Source of the DNA: Bugula neritina
Taxonomy: Eukaryota > Bryozoa > Gymnolaemata > Cheilostomatida > Bugulidae
Assembly (NCBI GenBank): GCA_964035545.1
Contig: OZ037769.1
Coordinates: 852,501 to 916,500, forward strand
DNA: 64,000 nucleotides
Reading direction: 5' to 3'
Shown here piece by piece: positions 59,627 through 64,000 of the stretch. Positions within the stretch are counted from its first letter, which is position 1. The number at the start of each line of letters is the position of its first letter. Under the pieces are notes generated by a model. It was not told the origin of the DNA and searched no databases. It worked only from the letters and a program-made list of their open reading frames with translations. A program made the translations under genes and the position numbers.

Positions 59627-59913
59627 TCAAATGACTGGTGATGTCATTTCCTGTCTGTTCTCATAAAGAGGAAATGTTGTGTTCAGTTGAAGTTGTTCAT
59701 ATGCTAATGATGGAGAGGTGGTGAGCTGCTCGTAAGTGTTGGTGGGAGGATTTGCTGAGTTTGAGGGTCGAGTAGACATAGGTTCTTCATATACTTCATG
59801 TTTATCAGATGGGGTGTCTCTACAGGGCAGACTACTTCTTTTCAAGAAGAGAATAATACTACCCAGTGTAACCACTGCTAGTACCAGAACTACCACCACT
59901 CCAATCAAACCAT
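59627..59913 (-). CDS. R1 exon 8: transmembrane helix and ITAM-bearing tail
   Basis: 287 nt, same length as in R4. YEQL-x7-YEQL spacing is kept and the only changes near it are conservative (SSA to SLA). Confidence 0.9.
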
Positions 59914-62900
59914 CTAAATGAAATTCATATAATTAATAAAATAATAAACAAAATAAAGAAAATTTTTATCTATATAGGTATAAATAAGATAAGTAGAGTG
60001 GAAAACCCTGCTAAAGCTCTAATGCATGAAACAATAAAGAATTTTCTGCAAACAAGTTTAATCGCAGCAAAACCATTATTGTAAAACATAAGGCTTTTTG
60101 GCTGCAGCTTGAAATTCTTGATTTGCTCCAATCATCTGTCAGTTTGAACCCCAGTAGCTGACACTTCCTAACCAGTTGTTTAAGTTACTGAGTACTTTAT
60201 ATATGCATGTATAACTGAATACTAGTCTAATGACAGTTTAACAGCATCACTTACCCCTTTGTGACTGAGGGTATAATCCACTGTTCCCTGTGACATCAGT
60301 AGATTCACCATCTCTGACCAACAAGCAACCAGGGTCATGTGACCAGTTACCAGACTCTGTACAGACAGGATCTGTAGTCTTAGTATAACCATCATCACAT
60401 GAGTAGAGTAGATTATCTCCTCTGTAATATCTGTCTGTCTGTATGTCTCCATTACATTGATTAAGTGCTGCCGGCTCACATTCAACTGTCATAATAGACA
60501 GTAAAATGTATAGAAAATATGAACCAAAATAAATGAAATGATGCCAAACTATTATGTAAAAATTTTTGTTGAGTTTTTCTTTTCATGTATAAAAAAATGA
60601 TAATATACTTTTAAGCTTGTAGCAAACTTGTATTATATGCTAAAAATAAAAATCACAATTAATCACCTGTTTGTGTACATTCTGGAATACTGGGCCAAGT
60701 TTTATCATGTTGACACTGTAACACATCCATGTTTGTTTTCTTGTAACCATAGTAACAGTCATATGATAGAACTTCTTGGTAGACATATGTGTGAGTTATC
60801 CCTCCTTTAGATGTGATCATAGTAGTGGAGTCATTGATGGAGAGATCAGTGATGTCACACTCAACTAAAATTGTTAATAAAAAACAAACTTGCAAATGGC
60901 AATGAGATTTTTACACAAAAAGATTTTATACTTGTTATTATTAAAATTTAGTATGTCAAAAAATAAAATATGCAGTTTCAGTTACAAATATTGTACATAT
61001 ATATGTATTCTTTACAGTACATTTTCACAACTGTGTTATATACCTATTGTACATGTTAGAAATATATTACTCCATATCCATGGTATATTATCTGTATCAG
61101 TAGAACTACATCTAGATACAACTTCTTCTATTCCATCTCTACTCTCATATCCTTTTATACACTCATATACTGTTGTATGAGTATCAGTCTTAGTTTTATT
61201 AGTAAACTCAACATTTCTTGGCTCTTCTGTACAGTAGGGGACTATAAAATACAATTATAAGTATTATGTTAAGTTAATAGAGACATTTTAAATATAATAT
61301 TTCTATTACGTAGCTTTATATTATGAATACATACCTGGAATACATCTGATCTCTGATTGGTTGACCCACTTAGCCTCTGTACCATCTACTTTACATTCAG
61401 AAGTTGAGCTATACTTCAACTGATAGTCAGTATCTTCACAAGAATAGTTTATTATTGTACCAGGAAACCAGGGAGATTCAGTAGATGGAGTACTTGTCAC
61501 ATGATCTATTTCAGGTTTATCTCCGCATGCTAGAACTGCCAAAGAAAACAAAAGTAAGCTCATATGTGGTAGAAACAGGGAGAAAGTCTAAGATATTTCT
61601 GAAAATACTTTTAATTGTAGTTTTCACAATCTAATTTTGGCAGTGAATGCATTATAATATAATATAATAATTATGTTATAAACTCTTATATGTATAAATT
61701 TCTCACTCACCTGTAAACGTAATCATAAAGAATACTGAGTCTACATCTCCAAATAGAGGATCTGGTTTTTGTTCATATCTCACAGAGAGTTGGTTGTTTG
61801 TAGAGGTTATGTCATGTAGATATCCACCAGGGAAGTTAGCAAACTCCTGATTATCAATAAACCAAGAGATTCTGGATGATTCTGTAAACTCAGTAATCAT
61901 ATCAAACCTAACATAGCGAGCTTCACTTGGTAGGTTTGATATTTTAAACTCACAGGATGATAATGACTGTTTATTAGTTGTATAAGAGCTGGTGAATATT
62001 CCAGTCAACTGTTCAACTTGAGGTCTGTCTGGTATCTGAATACCTTCACCACAGGATGTTACTGTAAAACCCCAGCAAATGGCATATTATATATTATTTT
62101 ACACAATACAAATAATTGTTATATTTTGTAGATATTTTTTCACAGCAATATTTTAGTAGAAAGTGAATTGAGAAAAAGCCAGTCTCACAACTCAGCTGAT
62201 CATAGCAAACTTAAGATAACATGTCATAAACACTTACTAAAGTTTAGTGTAGTGTTGAGGGAACCTTATTAAACGGCTTATATACTTTCTAATATACATG
62301 GAGTCTGCTAACAATATATCTTAACTACTTGTTTGCACAGGCAAGCTGCTAAATGCTAACTCAAGATTATTACTAACCTCAATGCAATAAGAATGCTATA
62401 CTCTAGCTACTAGTGTTTGAAATTTTTTTAATATAAAAAGATACATTCATAGATATACAAGAGACATTATGAATTCAGTAATTTCTACCTGTTGTAAAGA
62501 ACTCCAGGTTAAACTCTATCATGTTGCTGAGGTTAGAAACTGATAATACAGACTTTTCTTGAGTGAACTTCTGTATTATACCAGGTCTTGTAGAGTCAAT
62601 ACAGTATGGTGTACCATCTATCTGTATCCCTTTCTGTATCTCTGGACAGATAGCACCTTCAGCAGCTTCATCAACTCCTGGTATACTGATATAACTACCA
62701 GCAGGTGCTCTCAGAGTTAGACTACATCTAGCAGGTGCTCTCTCTATCTCTCTATGTTCTATTATCCCTGCATATCCTCTATCAACTGTCACTGTATTAT
62801 TATCACATATATTCACTGGTTTAATATCTTGTCCTTTTATCAATATGATAATATAACCACTCAGTAGCAGCAGGAGTTGTCTTCTAACTGACTGAAATAA

Positions 62901-63044
62901 GAACGTTTAATATTAGTGTATATATATAAACTCCTACATTTTGCACAGTAAAGCTCAACCAAATTCTATGCATGACTAACCCTTTGCACTGCTGATCCTA
63001 CTAACTAATATCAATATAATGTACATACACTGTGTACTTACCAT
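59627..63044 (-). CDS. R1: CUB-like/sushi type I receptor with ITAM-like tail
   Basis: Coding exons: 63044-63042 (ATG only), 62891-62489, 62061-61711, 61535-61335, 61241-61044, 60864-60667, 60485-60255, 59913-59627; product about 623 residues. Domain order and phases are as in R4: signal peptide (SVRRQLLLLLSGYIIILIKG), two CUB-like, four sushi, transmembrane helix, tail with YEEP, YEQLTTSPSLAYEQL and YENR. CUB-like 1 has a small insertion (QKG before IQID) relative to the others. The sushi 2 exon ends ATAG|GTATAT rather than CCAG|GTATAT, matching the second, unused donor copy in R4. Ectodomain differences from R4 are spread over all domains while the tail is almost unchanged. Confidence 0.88.
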
Positions 63045-63240
63045 TGTATTGAAGGTACTCTGTAAGTAGATAGTTTATGTACAAGCTGTGATGTGTACAC
63101 CTTGTGTTGTATCTTATACACAGTATAGACTTATATATTCCCAATAATACTAGTCAGGGAGTAAAGTATAGTCTATTATCACAAGTCAAAAACTTCAGTA
63201 TATATACCTGTGAATTACAGTTATACTTCCTTGTAGAAAG
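63045..63240 (-). promoter_or_regulatory. R1 promoter region with TATA box
   Basis: Minus-strand AATATATAAGTC with the box at about 63130-63140, about 90 bp before the ATG exon; the block continues with the conserved segment shared with R3 and R4. Confidence 0.6.
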
Positions 63241-64000
63241 ATAAATAATATTATCACAATGATTATATTCAACTAGATATATGAACACCTTCACTCTAAT
63301 CATTCATTCTAGTCATATACATAGTTATCATACAATACAATATCAAGGTATATTACGTACTTCATACATGGAGGTATACCTCTTTAGTGTTTAGTAGATG
63401 GTCTCTGCTGGTTATTCATCAACTTCTAACTGCAATTAATAATGAATTTAGAAGCCTTTCACCAAAAGGTGTAGGCGTAAGATTTAATACAATTTAAAAC
63501 CATTTAGATTACCCTTTATTGTTTAGGAATTAAAAGCTACCAAAGTTACCACTGGAAAGCAATTAGGATGTACTCATGTCTATATATTATTTGTTTTGTA
63601 TAAAAGTAATGAAATAATAGTTAAGTGTTTTCTCAATGTTTATAACCAACTGCAACTGTGACAAACTAATATTTTAAAGCATACAATTAAATATAAGCAC
63701 ACTTTTATGCATGAATTCAACAACCTCTTGTTTAGAAAGCATACTGTAGCAGTCTCGTTTCAATTTGTAAAAAGTACAAAATTTATTAAGATTTCTGAAT
63801 TTTAAAATCTACAAAATGTATAGGCCCTGGCCAAGTGCATGGAGCGCAAACTTATGACTAGATAGGAAACAAATAAATAATTAGAAGATATTTACTTGGA
63901 AGTTCAGGAGTCCCAATATTTCCAATACCAGCGAGCAAGATGAGAGAGTATATTGTTTACAAAGTATACAATACAGTTTACTGGGTGTATCTTAATTTAT
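63241..64000. repeat. Segmental duplication of the R4 upstream flank
   Basis: Aligns along its whole length with about 47945-48735 with few differences and small indels (for example a shortened gcaaggtcaaggtcaagtg segment). It runs off the window end. Confidence 0.9.

Overview
This is a eukaryotic, animal (metazoan) window: about two-thirds A+T, multi-exon genes with GT-AG introns, an animal Pax2/5/8 gene, a U1-snRNP splicing factor gene, a Ty3/gypsy LTR retrotransposon, many micro- and minisatellites, and CUB/sushi membrane proteins. An invertebrate is likely. A tunicate is my best guess, because of the intron-rich AT-rich style and the tandem sushi receptors, but the sequence does not prove it. 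All exon models below were built by hand from splice sites and checked for reading-phase agreement; none is backed by transcripts.

Layout. 0.7-2.7 kb (+): omega-class glutathione transferase, six exons. 4.0-12.6 kb (-), possibly reaching 17.8 kb: a Pax2/5/8-type transcription factor gene. Its second paired subdomain (RED) is present as two consecutive, equal-length, same-phase exons only 27 nt apart. 16.6-17.2 kb: a CTA/TAG repeat block inside its 5' region. 22.5-27.2 kb (+): a complete-length gypsy element with two identical 195-bp LTRs and a 5-bp target duplication, but a disrupted gag-pol. 33.9-43.6 kb (-): LUC7L, nine coding exons. 44.4-63.0 kb (-): four head-to-tail paralogous type I membrane receptors, called R4, R3, R2 and R1 from left to right. 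Each has a signal peptide, two CUB-like domains, three or four sushi domains, one transmembrane helix and a tyrosine-rich tail. The stretches between are mostly AT-rich introns and intergenic DNA with tandem repeats.

The most notable system is the receptor cluster. R1, R2 and R4 carry ITAM-like pairs of YxxL motifs in their tails. R3 shares the ectodomain plan and transmembrane segment but has a different, ITAM-less tail and lacks one sushi exon. Almost every domain is one exon bounded by phase-1 introns, so domains can be gained or lost in frame. The right edge of the window repeats the R4 upstream flank, so the cluster probably continues beyond it. This looks like a lineage-specific family of activating receptors plus a non-ITAM relative, in the style of immune or allorecognition receptors; the function is inferred.

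A second theme is tandem duplication across splice sites. Short units containing a 5' or 3' splice site are repeated at the GSTO exon 3 donor, a Pax acceptor, a Pax donor, the LUC7L exon 6 donor and the sushi-2 donor of R2 and R4. The Pax RED exon pair is the same kind of event on a larger scale, and could have been made by the same process.
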